Shown here: positions 1 to 10,647 of the stretch, one piece after another
Layout of the letters: each line of letters opens with the position of its first letter
How positions within the stretch are numbered: the stretch's first letter is position 1
Assembly (NCBI GenBank): GCA_947685225.1
Contig: CANTUV010000003.1
Coordinates: 752,001-816,000, forward strand
Source: Garcia nutans
Lineage: Eukaryota > Streptophyta > Magnoliopsida > Malpighiales > Euphorbiaceae
Direction of reading: 5' to 3'
DNA: 64,000 nt
Program-made: the position numbers and the translations under genes
The notes under the pieces: generated by a model
Seen by the model: only the letters and a program-made list of their open reading frames with translations
Databases searched by the model: none
What the model was told of the DNA's origin: nothing

Positions 1-2854
1 GGTTGAGTTTGGTATCGATTTGTTGCCTGGTACCACTCCCATCTCTATTACTCCATATCGAATGGCGCCGGCTGAGTTGAGAGAATTGAAGGTGCAGTTG
101 TAGGAGTTGTTGGATAAAGGTTTTGTTAGCCCTAGTGTGTCTACGTGGGGAGCACCTGTTTTATTTGTAAAGAAGAAGGATGGTACTTTGAGATTGTGCA
201 TTGATTATAGGCAATTGAATAAGGTGACTATCAAGAATAAGTATCTTTTCCCTAGAATAGATGATCTCTTTGATCAATTGAAGGGAGCAGCAGTGTTTTA
301 CAAGATTGATTTGAGATTAGGGTACCATCAGTTGAGGGTCAGAGCTGAAGATGTTTCTAAGACAGCTTTCCGCACAAGGTATGGGCATTATGAGTTTTTT
401 GGTGATGCCTTTTGGGTTGACGAATGCACCAGCAACTTTCATGGATTTGATGAAGAGTGTGTTTAGACCCTATCTAGATCAGTTTGTGGTGGTCTTTATC
501 GATGATATTTTGGTATATTCGCGTAATAAAGAGGAGCATGATGAGCATTTGCGGATTGTATTGCAGACTTTGAGAGAGAAGCAGTTGTATGCTAAGCTGT
601 CTAAGTGTGAATTTTGGCTTAATCAAGTGACTTTTCTCAGTCATGTAGTTTCAGCAGATGGTATAAGAGTTGATCCGAGTAAAGTTGAGGCCATTTTGAA
701 TTGGAGTCCACCGAAGTCAGTGACTAAAGTTAGAAGTTTTCTGGGTTTGGCAGGCTATTATCGACGGTTTGTGAAAGGTTTTTCTTTAATAGCTACTCCA
801 CTCACCAGATTACTTCGAAAGTGAGTTAAATTTGTGTGGACAAATCAGTGTCAAGCTAGTTTTAAGCAGTTGAAGGAGATGTTGACTCAAGCTCCTATTC
901 TTACTTTACCTGTGGAAGATAAACCATATGTGATTTATAGTGATGCTTCACATAATGGTTTAGGTTGTGTTTTGATGTAGGAGGGTAGAGTCATAGCTTA
1001 TGCTTCTCATCAATTGAAGTTGCATGAGCTTAATTACCCGACGCATGATTTGGAGTTGGCAGCCATAGTGTTTGCTTTGAAGATTTGGCGACATTATCTT
1101 TATGGAGAGAAGTGTTTCATCTATATAGATCACAAGAGTTTGAAATATTTGGGTGTTTAGAAAGAGCTGAATCTTCGGTAGAGACTGTGGTTAGAGTTGA
1201 TCAAAGACTATGTCTGTTTAATTGATTATCATCCTAGTAAGGCAAATGTAGTTGCTGATGCCTTGAGTCGGAAGTCTTTAGCAGGTTTGACTGTTTATTC
1301 ACTCTCGTTGCTTGTTGAATTGAGAGCGTTACATGCTAGTTTTCAATCATGTGATGATGGTGCTTTGTTAGCACAGTTGCAATTGAGACCGGTGTTGTTA
1401 GATCAGATTAAAGAGACTCAGTTGGCTGATGAGAAAATTCAAAAAGTTGTGTCAGATTGCCAAAAGGGGGAGAGCCGAGATTTTCTTGTGAGAGGTGATG
1501 GTAGCCTTTGGTTCAAAGATAGATTGTATGTTCCTGATGATGCTAGTTTGAGAAAGATTATTTTAGAGGAAGCACATTAGTCGGTTTTTGCTATGCACCC
1601 TGGGAGTACCAAGATGTATCATGATTTGAAGCAGCATTACTGGTGGTCAGGTATGAAGAGGGACATAACAGAATTTGTATCCAAATGTCTCATTTGTGAG
1701 AGGGTGAAAGCCGAGCATCAAGTTCCTTCGGGGTTGCTCCAACCTTTATTAGTGCCTGAATGGAAATGGGAACGTGTGACGATGGACTTTGTGACTGGTT
1801 TGTAGTTGACTCAGAAGAAGCATGATGCCATTTGGGTCATTGTTGATCGGTTGACGAAGACAGCTCATTTTCTTTCAGTTAGAATGGATTATTCTCTAGA
1901 GAAGTTGGCTGAGCTGTATATCAGTGAGATACTGAGATTGCATGGAGTCCTAATTTCTTTAGTGTCTGATCGAGATTCCCGGTTTACTTCAAGGTTTTGG
2001 AAGAGTTTACATGGTGCTTTGGGTTCTTGATTGCACTTTAGCACTGCTTTTCATCCGCAGACAGATGGGCAGTCAGAGAGAGTGATACAGATTATAGAGG
2101 ATATGTTGAGAAGCTGTGTCATTGAATTCTCTGGAAGTTGGGACAGATTTTTGCCATTGATGGAATTTGCTTACAATAATAGTCATCATTCTAGTATTAG
2201 AATGGCACCTTATGAGGCATTGTATGGTAGAAGATGCAGAATGCCTCTATGTTGGAATGAAGTTGGAGAAGATAAGTTGATTGGTCCCGATTTGATTAAG
2301 GAAACGGAAGAAAAAGTGAAGATAATTCGAGATCGGTTGAAAGCAGCTTCAGACCAACAAAAATCTTATTCAGATTTGAAGAGGAGAGACATAGAATTCA
2401 ATGTTGGAGATAAAGTATTTCTAAAAGTGTCTCCTTGGAAGAAGATTTTGAGATTTGGCCGAAAAGGGAAGTTGAGTCCTTGTTTTATTGGACCTTATGA
2501 GGTATGGAGGGAGTTGGACCAGTTGCTTATCGACTTGTTTTGCCTCCGGAGTTGAATAAAATTCACAATGTCTTCCATGTTTCTATGCTAAAGAGGTATA
2601 GATCAGATCCATCTCACGTTTTGTCCATTGAATCTATTGAAGTGAGTCCTTATATGACTTTTGAAGAAGAACCAGTTGCTATTTTGGCACATGAAGTGAA
2701 AGAGTTGAGAAATAAGAAAGTGCCACTTGTGAAGGTTCTTTGGAAGAGGCAACTTGGGAGAGTGAGCAAGTGATGCGAGATCAATATCCTCAATTGTTTC
2801 AGACTTGAGATCAGATAATTTTGAGGACGAAATTTATTTTTAGAGGGGGAGAAT
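1..2854 (+). pseudogene. Ty3/gypsy chromovirus pol (RT, RNase H, integrase, chromodomain-like tail), decayed
   Basis: This is the 3' part of a retrotransposon polyprotein; the 5' LTR, gag and protease lie outside the window. In order the sequence shows reverse transcriptase (the FIDDILVYS catalytic box near 500, then KCEFW and FLGLAGYYRRF), RNase H (YSDASHNGLG near 940, ELAAIVFALK, then IDHKSLKYL), and integrase with an HHCC zinc finger (HPGSTKMYHDLKQHYWW and CLIC, 1597-1700) and DDE pieces (TMDFVTGL, SDRDSRFTS, SERVIQIIED). The tail at 2655-2740 (FEEEPVAILAHEVKELRN) matches the chromodomain-bearing end of plant Tekay/Del elements. In-frame stops occur at 101, 822, 978, 1158, 1179, 1578, 1803 and 2028. 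Frameshifts lie near 393 (a T run), near 2500 and near 2740. The copy cannot make an intact polyprotein. Assignment to Tekay/Del is from remembered motifs; Ty3/gypsy itself is certain. Confidence 0.93.
2842..2853 (+). other. polypurine tract of the gypsy element
   Basis: A run of purines (agagggggagaa) lies immediately before the 3' LTR, where plus-strand DNA synthesis of LTR retrotransposons is primed. The same tract, preceded by the same GAGGACGAAAT block, is present before the 3' LTR of the LARD at 25954-25965, which ties the two elements to one lineage. Confidence 0.8.
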
Positions 2855-3686
2855 TGTAATATCATAAACTATACCCTAAAATTTTTAGAATATTTATTGT
2901 TGTATTTGGATTAAATGTTATAATTGTATATATGTTTAAGCGGGAAGATAAGAAAGGAAAGAGGAGTGTGTATATGTTGTATATATGGAGATATATATAA
3001 CATATACAAGTCAACATTTAATTAAGGTCAAAAGAAATATTTAATTTTAATTGAATTAATTGAAATGGAAATTGAGTGAAGTGGAAGTGGATATTTATAT
3101 ATTATATTATTAAAATTGCTTAGTTGAGATTTAAAGAGAAGGTTGGGTGATTAAGAGTGGTTAGCAAGTTGACTTTGCTCTTCTTTCTTCATCATCTTCT
3201 TCTTCTTTCCTTGTTTGGCCGACTATCACCATAGCAAGAGAGGAAAGAGAGATTTTGCTCATCCAAACTCAAGATTGAAGGGTGTTTCAAGTGATCAAGT
3301 TGGAATTCTAAGGGTTTTCATCACTTTTGGTAAGTTTTCCACTTGATTCTTTGATTTTCTTTTGAGTTGTGAATTGAGGTTGTTGATTGGTTGTTGATGA
3401 TATGTGTATGGTTATTTTGATGTGTTTGAGATTATGTTGTCCATTTGCCTTTGATTTTGGGATTGGTTTGAAGGAAAGATTAAGTTTGGTGAAAGAAAGC
3501 AAGTGTTGTGTTTTGGGTATGTGATGGTTGTGATTTGTGTTTGATGTATGTTTGAATTGTTTTGGTATTTTTGCAAGTTATTATGGTTTATTGGTTTGTT
3601 TGGTTAAGTTTGTTTGGAGCGGAAGATGGTGAAAGTAAGAGATTTGTTGGATGTGGTGTTGTTGTTGCCGAAATCAAGATTTTTGG

Positions 3687-4040
3687 CCTGACACGCCCAT
3701 AAACACGGCCAAGTCTTTGGCAGTGTCAATGGTTCTATTTCTGGATGGGTGACACGAGCAGTGACACGCCAATGTCACTGAACGTGTCACAGATTCTATG
3801 TTGGAATAGTATTGATACGGCCAGTGACACGCCCATGTCACTGAGTGTGTCATAGCTACTGTGATATTGGTGGATTGACACGTCCAGTGACACGCCCATG
3901 TCACTGAGCGTGTCATAGCTACTGTGTTGAGGGAGGATTGACACGGCCAGTGATACGCCTATGTCACTAAGCGTGTCAAAGCTTCTGTGTTGTGAGTTTA
4001 GGGCACGGTTAGGGACACGCCCGTATTGTTGAGCATGTCA
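3687..4040 (+). repeat. tandem array of 63-bp units with imperfect palindromes in the LTR
   Basis: About five or six diverged units, at 63-bp spacing for the units starting 3763, 3826, 3889 and 3952. Each unit carries GACACGCCCATGTCACTGAG followed by a GTGTCA copy, so the unit is built from short inverted repeats of GTGACAC. It is GC-rich compared with the surrounding LTR. Confidence 0.85.
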
Positions 4041-4582
4041 TATGTAGAGTTTGCCTTAGTTGGTTCTTAGCCTTATTATCTCATGTGTATCTTTAAGTGA
4101 GTGTGTATTATCCCTTTTGGATTAGGTTTTAAAGAGATTGAGTTGCCCTAATCCAAGTGTTGAAGAACTCTTAGAAGAGGAGTTTGGTTTGGTGTGAGTT
4201 TCTCTTGAGGTAAGTACAAACCTATATGGTTGCATACATTTACATGACTTTGGAACTTAACACATTTGGTTGTAAATGTGTTAAGTAATCTATTACATTG
4301 TTGATACATTTGATTAATGCTATGATTTGCATAATGTGAAAGATATGATGATCATTCAAAATGTATCTCCAATGCAATTGGTTATGTATAATCTAATGAT
4401 GAGATGTGAAGCCATTGTCGTTGGCTATAATGATGCAAATGAAATAATTGAGGCATGGTTGCCTAGATGATTATGAGAAAATGAGAATGGAATTTATAAT
4501 GAAATAATAAAAGAATTGTGTGTCTAATATGTTAGTCAATTTTCAGAGTTTTATTGTTGGTGGCATGCCTAATAGTAACAAT

Positions 4583-4815
4583 CCCTTGAAGCTGGGTTGG
4601 GTTTGATCCTTGAAGCCAAGTTGGGTTGAAGTTTAGCATGCTTAACTCCCCTTGAAACTTGGTTGGGTCTAGTCCTTGAAGCCTAGTTGGGATGTTACAA
4701 ACCCTTGAAGCTGGGTTGGGTTTGGTCCTTGAAGCCAAGGTGGGTTGATGCTTAGCATGCTTCGCTCCTCTTAAAGCTTGGTTAGGCCTAATCCTTGAAG
4801 CCTAGTTGGGATGAT
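4583..4815 (+). repeat. 119-bp duplicated unit in the LTR
   Basis: Two copies begin cccttgaagctgggttggg at 4583 and 4702, each containing further internal repeats of ccttgaagcc and gttggg. The LARD LTRs and both solo LTRs carry unrelated or only partly related duplications at the equivalent place, just after a GGCATGCC block. Confidence 0.8.
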
Positions 4816-5044
4816 AAATATGATAATTGAACCAAAACATTAACTCTGAAAATTGAACAACATATTAGTTTCTTTTGGGCTCATGCTTGTCTTTGTTTAA
4901 ATTTGAATCATGAATGGTGAAACAAATGAATAATAAGATTTAATGTAAAGTTTTGAAATATGATATTCTTATGTATTGTTTATAATATTTGAATGTATGA
5001 CATTGGCATTACATTAAAGTATATTATTATTGTGGTTTGTACCA

Positions 5045-5086
5045 CTAAGCTGTTGGCTTAGCGCAATTGTGGTTCATCGCGCAGGT
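5045..5086 (+). promoter_or_regulatory. conserved LTR hairpin plus CGCGCAGG block
   Basis: CTAAGC, a five-base loop and GCTTAG form a perfect six-pair stem, followed by cgcaattgtg and then ATCGCGCAGG. The same arrangement recurs at 22049, 28830, 41437 (minus strand) and 62338 in LTRs that are otherwise much diverged, so it is probably a functional element of the LTR. Its role (RNA signal, splice acceptor or 3'-end formation) is not known to me. Confidence 0.7.
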
Positions 5087-5445
5087 GACAGGGTAGAACC
5101 GGAGAGTTCAGCTAGACCAAGTTGAGTCTAGACTTTGAAGTGTTGATTGTGGACTTAAAGATCAGAGACGAACTGCCAAACATGCATAAACTCTATATAT
5201 TTTGTAAATATTAATTTTGAAGTATATATATGTACATTACCGCTACATTTTTCGCTGTAAAATAAATAAATGTTTTATTTATTTTGTTTTATAATAAGAT
5301 TTAAATGTTTTAAGTTTTCTCATATCATTGCTAAAAGGAAAGATTGGTTTGTTTAATAATAACCGTGACACTCCTGTATCCGGTATATGCATATTACAGA
5401 TGTGGTTGTATGTAGTGTGCGTATATGGGGTATAGGGGTGTTACA

Positions 5446-6430
5446 CGGGATATCCTACAATCTCAAAGAATTGATCCTTTGTGTGTCGATTCATACCACA
5501 GTGAGTACAAAATAACTTTGATTTGTCCTCCCGGTTTGATGGTTTCACAAATTTGTAGGTAATTTCTGACCGAGACTATCCCCCTTGGCCTCTTGCTACA
5601 TACACTATGTTGATTACTTCCCCGGTGATGCTTGCCTGAGGGGATTGGGCTTTGGTGAGTAACCCACTGCCAATTCCGACCTGTTCATCTTCTTTTGTGG
5701 GATTGAGGATGCCAGTTCTGATTGCTTCTCATTGGACTTGGGCATATGCCCTCTCCACCGTAGGCAGAGGTTCCTTTGAGAATTCAATCTCATGTTTTCC
5801 ATCCAACCCGGCTAAAAATTGGAATAACCGGGTTTCTTGTCTCTTCTGGTTGTAAGTTGTGATATCTTGTTGACACTTCATTAAATTTGGATGGCGTCTG
5901 TCTATCTCTTGCCAAATTCCCAGCAAAACATCGAAATACTTTTCCAGGGTCATCTGACCTTGCTTGATCTGATTCGTCCTTGTGTGAAGTTCAAAAATCT
6001 AGAAGGTATCTCCCCCACTGCCATACTTCATTTCTAAGGCATCCCATAATGCCTTTGTGTTGGGATAGGCTGCCACATTACTCACCAAATTTGGTTCAAT
6101 ATTTTGGATAACCCAAGAAAAAACAATGAGATCATGGGTTTCCCAATTGTTGTATGTTGCTTCTGTCCGTGCAGGTGTTGGTGGTTCTCCTGTGAGATGA
6201 TTAAGCCGTTGTCGTCCGGCCACTGCTACTTGCATTAAGCGAGATCATAAAGGATAATTGTTGGCGGTTAAATTGACCCCGATGTTTAGATTTTCTAGAG
6301 CAGTTTGATTTTGACTCACTGTGTTTGTTGAATTATTCGGGCCACTACGAAGGAGACTGATTAATTGTGCTGCGAGATCATTCGGACCTTGTGTTACTTC
6401 TGACCCACTGTTGTGCTGGTGGCAGTGGTT
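5446..6430 (-). pseudogene. Ty1/copia gag fragment, interrupted by the gypsy insertion
   Basis: Read on the minus strand this matches plant copia gag: an N-terminal block with NNYPL followed by SRLMQVAVAGRQRL (6235), the block NNWETHDLIVFSWV, then TLEKYFDVLLGIWQEI and RLFQFLAGLDGKHEIEF (5953-5790), and finally a CCHC-type zinc knuckle (FCTHCGMNRHTKDQFF, about 5505-5460). The conserved Trp after NNYPL is a stop codon, another in-frame stop precedes the block starting SRSEIT, and the last Cys of the knuckle is Phe. The gag is cut immediately after the GYP that follows the knuckle, where the gypsy LTR begins. The remaining pol would lie left of the gypsy element, beyond the window edge. Confidence 0.85.
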
Positions 6431-6634
6431 GACGTTGCTTACATTCTAATTGGTTTGATAAAAACAGATTTGCTTCTTTGATGATGAATCAAATTCTGAG
6501 AAAAAAAAAAAGAATTCTTGGCCGAGAGAGGTTGAAAGGTTTCTGTGGGATTTGTTTCCTGTGATTTTTTTTTTTTTTGAGAAGATAAAGTGGTAAATGA
6601 TGATTGCGGTAATTAGTTAGTCGGAACTGTTACC

Positions 6635-6646
6635 GCTCTGATACCA
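6635..6646 (-). other. primer binding site of the copia element (initiator tRNA-Met type)
   Basis: On the minus strand the sequence is TGGTATCAGAGC, complementary to the 3' end of plant initiator tRNA-Met and the usual plant copia and gypsy primer site. It lies directly next to the TG/CA boundary at 6647 and about 0.2 kb upstream of the gag region, as expected for a minus-strand element. Confidence 0.85.
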
Positions 6647-6840
6647 TGATAACTGGTAACATAAGTTTTTAGGGAGAAAGAATTTTATTGAGATTCTACC
6701 TTTGATATGTTACAATAGCTGTCTATTATAGAGATCATAATTAGCTAAATATGATAGTAAATTAACCATACATAATTATAGTTGATTCAGCAACTGATTT
6801 TACTCCCTAATTGTGGCTTTGCTGGTTATTTTCCTTGACA
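6647..6840 (-). repeat. 5' LTR of the copia relic (far boundary tentative)
   Basis: The LTR must begin next to the primer site: on the minus strand it ends ...TTATCA at 6647. A short LTR of about 190 bp ending with TTGACA at 6840 (TGTCAA on the minus strand) fits the TG...CA rule, but no second LTR or target duplication is visible to fix the outer end. Confidence 0.45.
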
Positions 6841-7740
6841 AACGCCTGGTTTTTCTCACATTATGTAGGATGGTATTATTGTCTAAGTTTGGGAGGTAGG
6901 ATAATGACGGATGTTATACTGTTATTCTGAATTATAGTATAATTTCTATAAAAATAAAATTGCTGTTACTAATGGGCTTTGACTTCATAAAGTTTGAGTT
7001 ACTTTTTAAAACAGTGAGGTTATTAGTTTGAACCCATTGCAAATTCCAGTTTTGCAAATTCCTGTTAACTTACAAAATAACCGTTATCCATCATGTAAGA
7101 AAAATAATGATTGTAGAATGCCTCTACAATCTTTAATATCTGTACACTCATCAGAATGAAATTATAATGACAATAATAATTTGTTAAACTCAAGAAAATG
7201 TTTTATAATAAAAGACAATGGTAAAAAAATAAATTATATCAACACATCATTGGAGCAAATGCCTAATTATAGTTAAATATAAAGATAAAAATAATAATAA
7301 TAATATAAAAAAACTCTCAAGTGTATCAATATCACATTCCTCAATTATTACATAAAATTACATTTGACTTTTCCACCAAAATTGAGAGGATGAGGCATCA
7401 TCTTCATTCATTAACAAATATGATTTATATTCTTTAAATAATTAATATCTTTTTATTCTTAAATGCCCAAAACTTAAAATATTTACTGATCATCCAATTT
7501 TTTTCCTTATCTCGTGAAATGAAAATTATCTTTTATTTACATATTAAAAAAAAGATTTCAAATTAAGTCTTAATTTAAAGACTAAAAATACTAATTATAA
7601 AACAACAAAAATTATTCCTAAAAACAAAACAAAACAAAGCAAAAATGAAGCAAGATGGGGACAGCTTGGTCTTTTCAAAAGAAGGCATTAACATTTTTCG
7701 CTGCAAAATGCGAAAATATGAGTGAGTAGCCGTCATAGTC
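6841..7740. other. AT-rich intergenic sequence upstream of the mTERF gene
   Basis: No coding region, RNA gene or recognisable transposon is seen. It holds A and AAT runs and must include the promoter of the mTERF gene, but no single TATA box could be chosen with confidence. Confidence 0.5.
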
Positions 7741-8230
7741 TCACAAGTTAGAAGAGGAAGAAGAAGAACAAGAACAAGAAGATAAGGCTTCGTATTTGCT
7801 GTTGATCACTCAAATTCCATCCTTATGGAATTTATTTAGAAAAAGCTTTTCGGAAGTTCCCTTCCTTATAAATATAAATAGGTAAATTGGTTTTTATTTG
7901 AACATTTCACAGTGTTCCTATGTAAAATTTCCTTTCTTTGCGCTTTATATTTCTGTTTTTGTCTTTTGTGGCAATTTGTTTGCGTTGATCTTGGTTTTCA
8001 ATCTATCCAAAAAAAAAAAAATTTTCCTTTAGTTGATTTCTCTGAGCTATCTGGGTTTCTGTTGTTCAAGTTTCCTTCAAATGTTACTGATGTTATCTGA
8101 TGATTCTTGACACTAATGATTGCTGGTCTTAATTATGACAGTTTTGTGAAGCTAATTATTTGTTAGTATGTCGTAGAGGTAATTTATAGCTTGATATGCT
8201 TAATTTGTTATCAGGCAAATTAAGGCAAAT
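7741..8230 (+). other. likely 5' UTR exon and 5' UTR intron of the mTERF gene
   Basis: A GA-rich leader (gaagaggaagaagaagaac) at 7752-7775 is typical of plant 5' UTRs. A donor AATAG/GTAAAT lies near 7881 and an acceptor ATCAG/GCAAAT near 8214, giving an intron of about 335 bp that is T-rich, as plant introns are. The next exon starts just before the ATG at 8231. Confidence 0.5.
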
Positions 8231-8303
8231 ATGGAAATTGCCACCACTTCAAATGGTGGTAGCATAATGTGGTTCTTCAAGGAATGATAAGAGCATCCAT
8301 GAA

Positions 8304-9410
8304 ATGTTTAGAAAGTGTAAGCGTCTTGAGGGCTTGCAAAGAGAGAGAGCATCTGAAAATTGGACTTACCTGAAAAGCATTGGTATTCAAGAGAGAAAGC
8401 TTCCTTATATTATTTCTAAGTGCCCCAAAATTCTTGCTTTCGGCCTTAACGAGAAGCTAATCCCAATGGTTGAGTGCCTTTCTACACTAGCTGCGAAACG
8501 AAGCGATGTTGTTTCTGCCATAACCAAGTTCCCTAACATTCTCTCTCATAGTGTAGAAGAGAAGTTCTGTCCGCTTTTAGCATTCTTTCAAGCACTGGGT
8601 GTTCCTGAGAAGCAACTTGGCAAGATAATATTGCTCAACCCAAGGCTCATCAGTTACAGCATTGATTCAAAGCTGACAGAGACTGTGGATTTTCTTGCTG
8701 GTCTTGGCCTCACCAAAGATGGAATGATTGGCAAAGTGCTGGTGAAGCACCCCTTTGTAATGGGATATAGTGTTGATAAAAGGCTGCGGCCTACTTCAGA
8801 ATTTATGAAGTCAGTTGGTTTGACAGAGTTAAATCTTCAAACAGTGATAATGAACTTCCCTGAAATTTTGTGTAGAGATGCGAACGAGACCCTGCAGCCC
8901 AATCTTACTTATTTAAAGAGATTGGGATTTGATGATAGACAAATAGCAGCTATGGTGACTGGTTATCCTCCTATTATGATCAAGAGTATTAGGAATTCTT
9001 TGGAACCAAGGATAAAGTTTTTGGTGGAAGTAATGGGGAGACGGATTGATGAAGCAGCTGAATGTCCCAACTTCTTTCAGCACAGTTTGAAGAAAACATT
9101 GGAGTCACGGCATAAACTATTGAAACAGAAAAATTTAGAGTGTAGCTTGAGTGAGATGCTGAATTGTAATCAAAAGTTCTTAATGAAGTTCGATTTGCTT
9201 AAAGGATGTAATTCTTGCAGTCTAGGTAGATATCCTTTATCTGATTTAATTCAACTTGTACATGGATTTGACCAGATCAATGAGAACTCAATTTTCCTTG
9301 CTCCATCTGCTTGGATACCTTTTCACTGTTCTATGCAAGGGTTTTGTGACTGTGAGGCTAGGTTTCTACCTTTCTGGAGCGGTGATGACAAGTTGCCTGA
9401 TGTTTGTTAG
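8304..9410 (+). CDS. MTERF6: mTERF domain protein, mTERF6/PDE191-like (organellar)
   Basis: The product is a predicted organellar nucleic-acid-binding helical-repeat protein of the mitochondrial transcription termination factor family. In Arabidopsis the apparent orthologue, mTERF6 (PDE191), acts in chloroplasts and mitochondria. About seven mTERF repeats run from residue 18 to residue 290, each with the Leu-Gly and Pro pattern (YLKSIGIQERKLPYIISKCP, FFQALGVPEKQLGKIILLNP, FMKSVGLTELNLQTVIMNFP, YLKRLGFDDRQIAAMVTGYP). The family's usual start seems to be the ATG at 8231 (MEIATTSNGGSIMWFFK), but that frame meets a stop at 8285. Comparison with remembered homologues suggests about 11 nt lost near 8282, so the first in-frame ATG is 8304. 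The last 60-70 residues after KFLMKFDLLKG go beyond the usual family end. The locus is either a shortened functional gene or a recent pseudogene. Confidence 0.85.
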   Translation: MFRKCKRLEGLQRERASENWTYLKSIGIQERKLPYIISKCPKILAFGLNEKLIPMVECLSTLAAKRSDVVSAITKFPNILSHSVEEKFCPLLAFFQALGVPEKQLGKIILLNPRLISYSIDSKLTETVDFLAGLGLTKDGMIGKVLVKHPFVMGYSVDKRLRPTSEFMKSVGLTELNLQTVIMNFPEILCRDANETLQPNLTYLKRLGFDDRQIAAMVTGYPPIMIKSIRNSLEPRIKFLVEVMGRRIDEAAECPNFFQHSLKKTLESRHKLLKQKNLECSLSEMLNCNQKFLMKFDLLKGCNSCSLGRYPLSDLIQLVHGFDQINENSIFLAPSAWIPFHCSMQGFCDCEARFLPFWSGDDKLPDVC

Positions 9411-10647
9411 ATGTTTTCATTATTTTCAGAGGAATTTGTTTGTGTCTGGGGGGCATAGTAATCTGTATCATTGCAGGACTGATACAGTACTGATAATTTC
9501 ATGCCCATTGATCTATCAAGTTGTTTAAATATATACAATTCTTGACGTAAAACTGAGTTCCAATCTTCACATAGCTTGTCCGTAAATATTGCAGTTTCAT
9601 TCATTTTAAGTATTTCTCCCAATATTGACAACTTTTACACTCTTCCACTTTCAAGGACAACAATAGTTTGTCATTAGATTGTTAGTTGTGAAGAACTCTG
9701 AATTGTTTATATAGCTGCACACTTCTCTTGCTCAAACATTGTCACCTGTTATGTTTCAAATTAAATAGGCAGCCATGCGTTTGGATCTTATTTCTACATT
9801 TGATTTCGTATACCTTGTTGCAAATTCATTTGGTTTGTAAACAGAAGATACAACTGGTTTTTCACTGTGTTAGGAAAAAGACAAAATCCGTACAGGTAGA
9901 CTGTCGATTAAATTGCAAGGTATAGAAAACTTTGTTGTGGAATTATGTGTTGTTTGGGAAATCATCCTAAACTAGTACTATGTTGTGGAATTATGCGTTG
10001 TTTGGAAAATCATCCTAAACTAGTATGTTCAGTGTTCAATTATATTTTGTTCTGGGAGTGAGAGGTGAGAATCGCCTCATTGACAGACTGAGTTCTCAGA
10101 TAGCCTGTGTATATCATGCGTTATTTCGTAGTTCGTAGGCTGGTGGATCAGCTCATGAACTCGTAGAAGGTGCAACCTCTGGTGCATACATGAGGTTTTG
10201 CCAATTACTATATGATATATTTTGAATGGATGTGGATGTTAATTGCCTATATCTTTTGAGCCATTCTTTTTTTCTTTTAAACTGCATTACACAGACACAC
10301 TGTCAACAAAACTACAACAAAAAGGTTTCCAGGAAATGTTACATTTTATGCACAATATGGCTGGATAACAGTTACAGCACTGGCAGGATTGCAAGAGCTG
10401 GTCGAGGTCAATAGGACGGAGAAAGTACAGAAAATGTTCACATGTGGTGATAGTATCATGATACACAGGGTTTAGAAACGCATTACAAATGGGTATATCA
10501 CAAAAACACAACCCCCATGGTAGAAATGTGAGAAAGATGACAATCTACCTTTTCGCAGAAACTTGTGTTTTTATCAGCAATGTCGCTTCATGACTCCAGC
10601 ATTGCAAAAGCTCTGTATTAGGGGAGATGATGTCCTCGGCAGTGTGG
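9411..10647. other. convergent 3' flanks between the mTERF gene and the receptor kinase
   Basis: It contains the 3' UTRs of two converging genes. The only structure seen is a direct duplication of about 45 bp at 9933-10025. The short open frames here have no recognisable similarity. Confidence 0.6.
9933..10025 (+). repeat. direct tandem duplication, 48-bp period
   Basis: The two copies start tgttgtggaattatg at 9933 and 9981 and both end with catcctaaactagta. They differ at two bases within about 45 bp, indicating a fairly recent local duplication downstream of the mTERF stop codon. Confidence 0.85.

Larger units (their letters stand above)
2855..5445 (+). repeat. 3' LTR of gypsy element (2,591 bp)
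   Basis: The repeat starts TGTAATATC directly after the polypurine tract and ends GTGTTACA, the TG...CA ends of an LTR. It is unusually long, as in Tekay-type elements. Inside are a 63-bp tandem array (3687-4040), a block around TTGGATTAGG and TTGCCCTAAT (4118-4160) shared with the other LTRs of the window, a donor-like AGGTAAGTAC (4208), a 119-bp duplication (4583-4815) and the hairpin plus CGCGCAGG block (5045-5086). The five bases after it (cggga) would be the target duplication, but the left copy is outside the window. The element sits inside a copia gag. Confidence 0.88.

Noticed and set aside
5045..5061. Rho-independent terminator from the hairpin
   Set aside because: Eukaryotic sequence, no U tract after the stem; the hairpin belongs to an LTR block.
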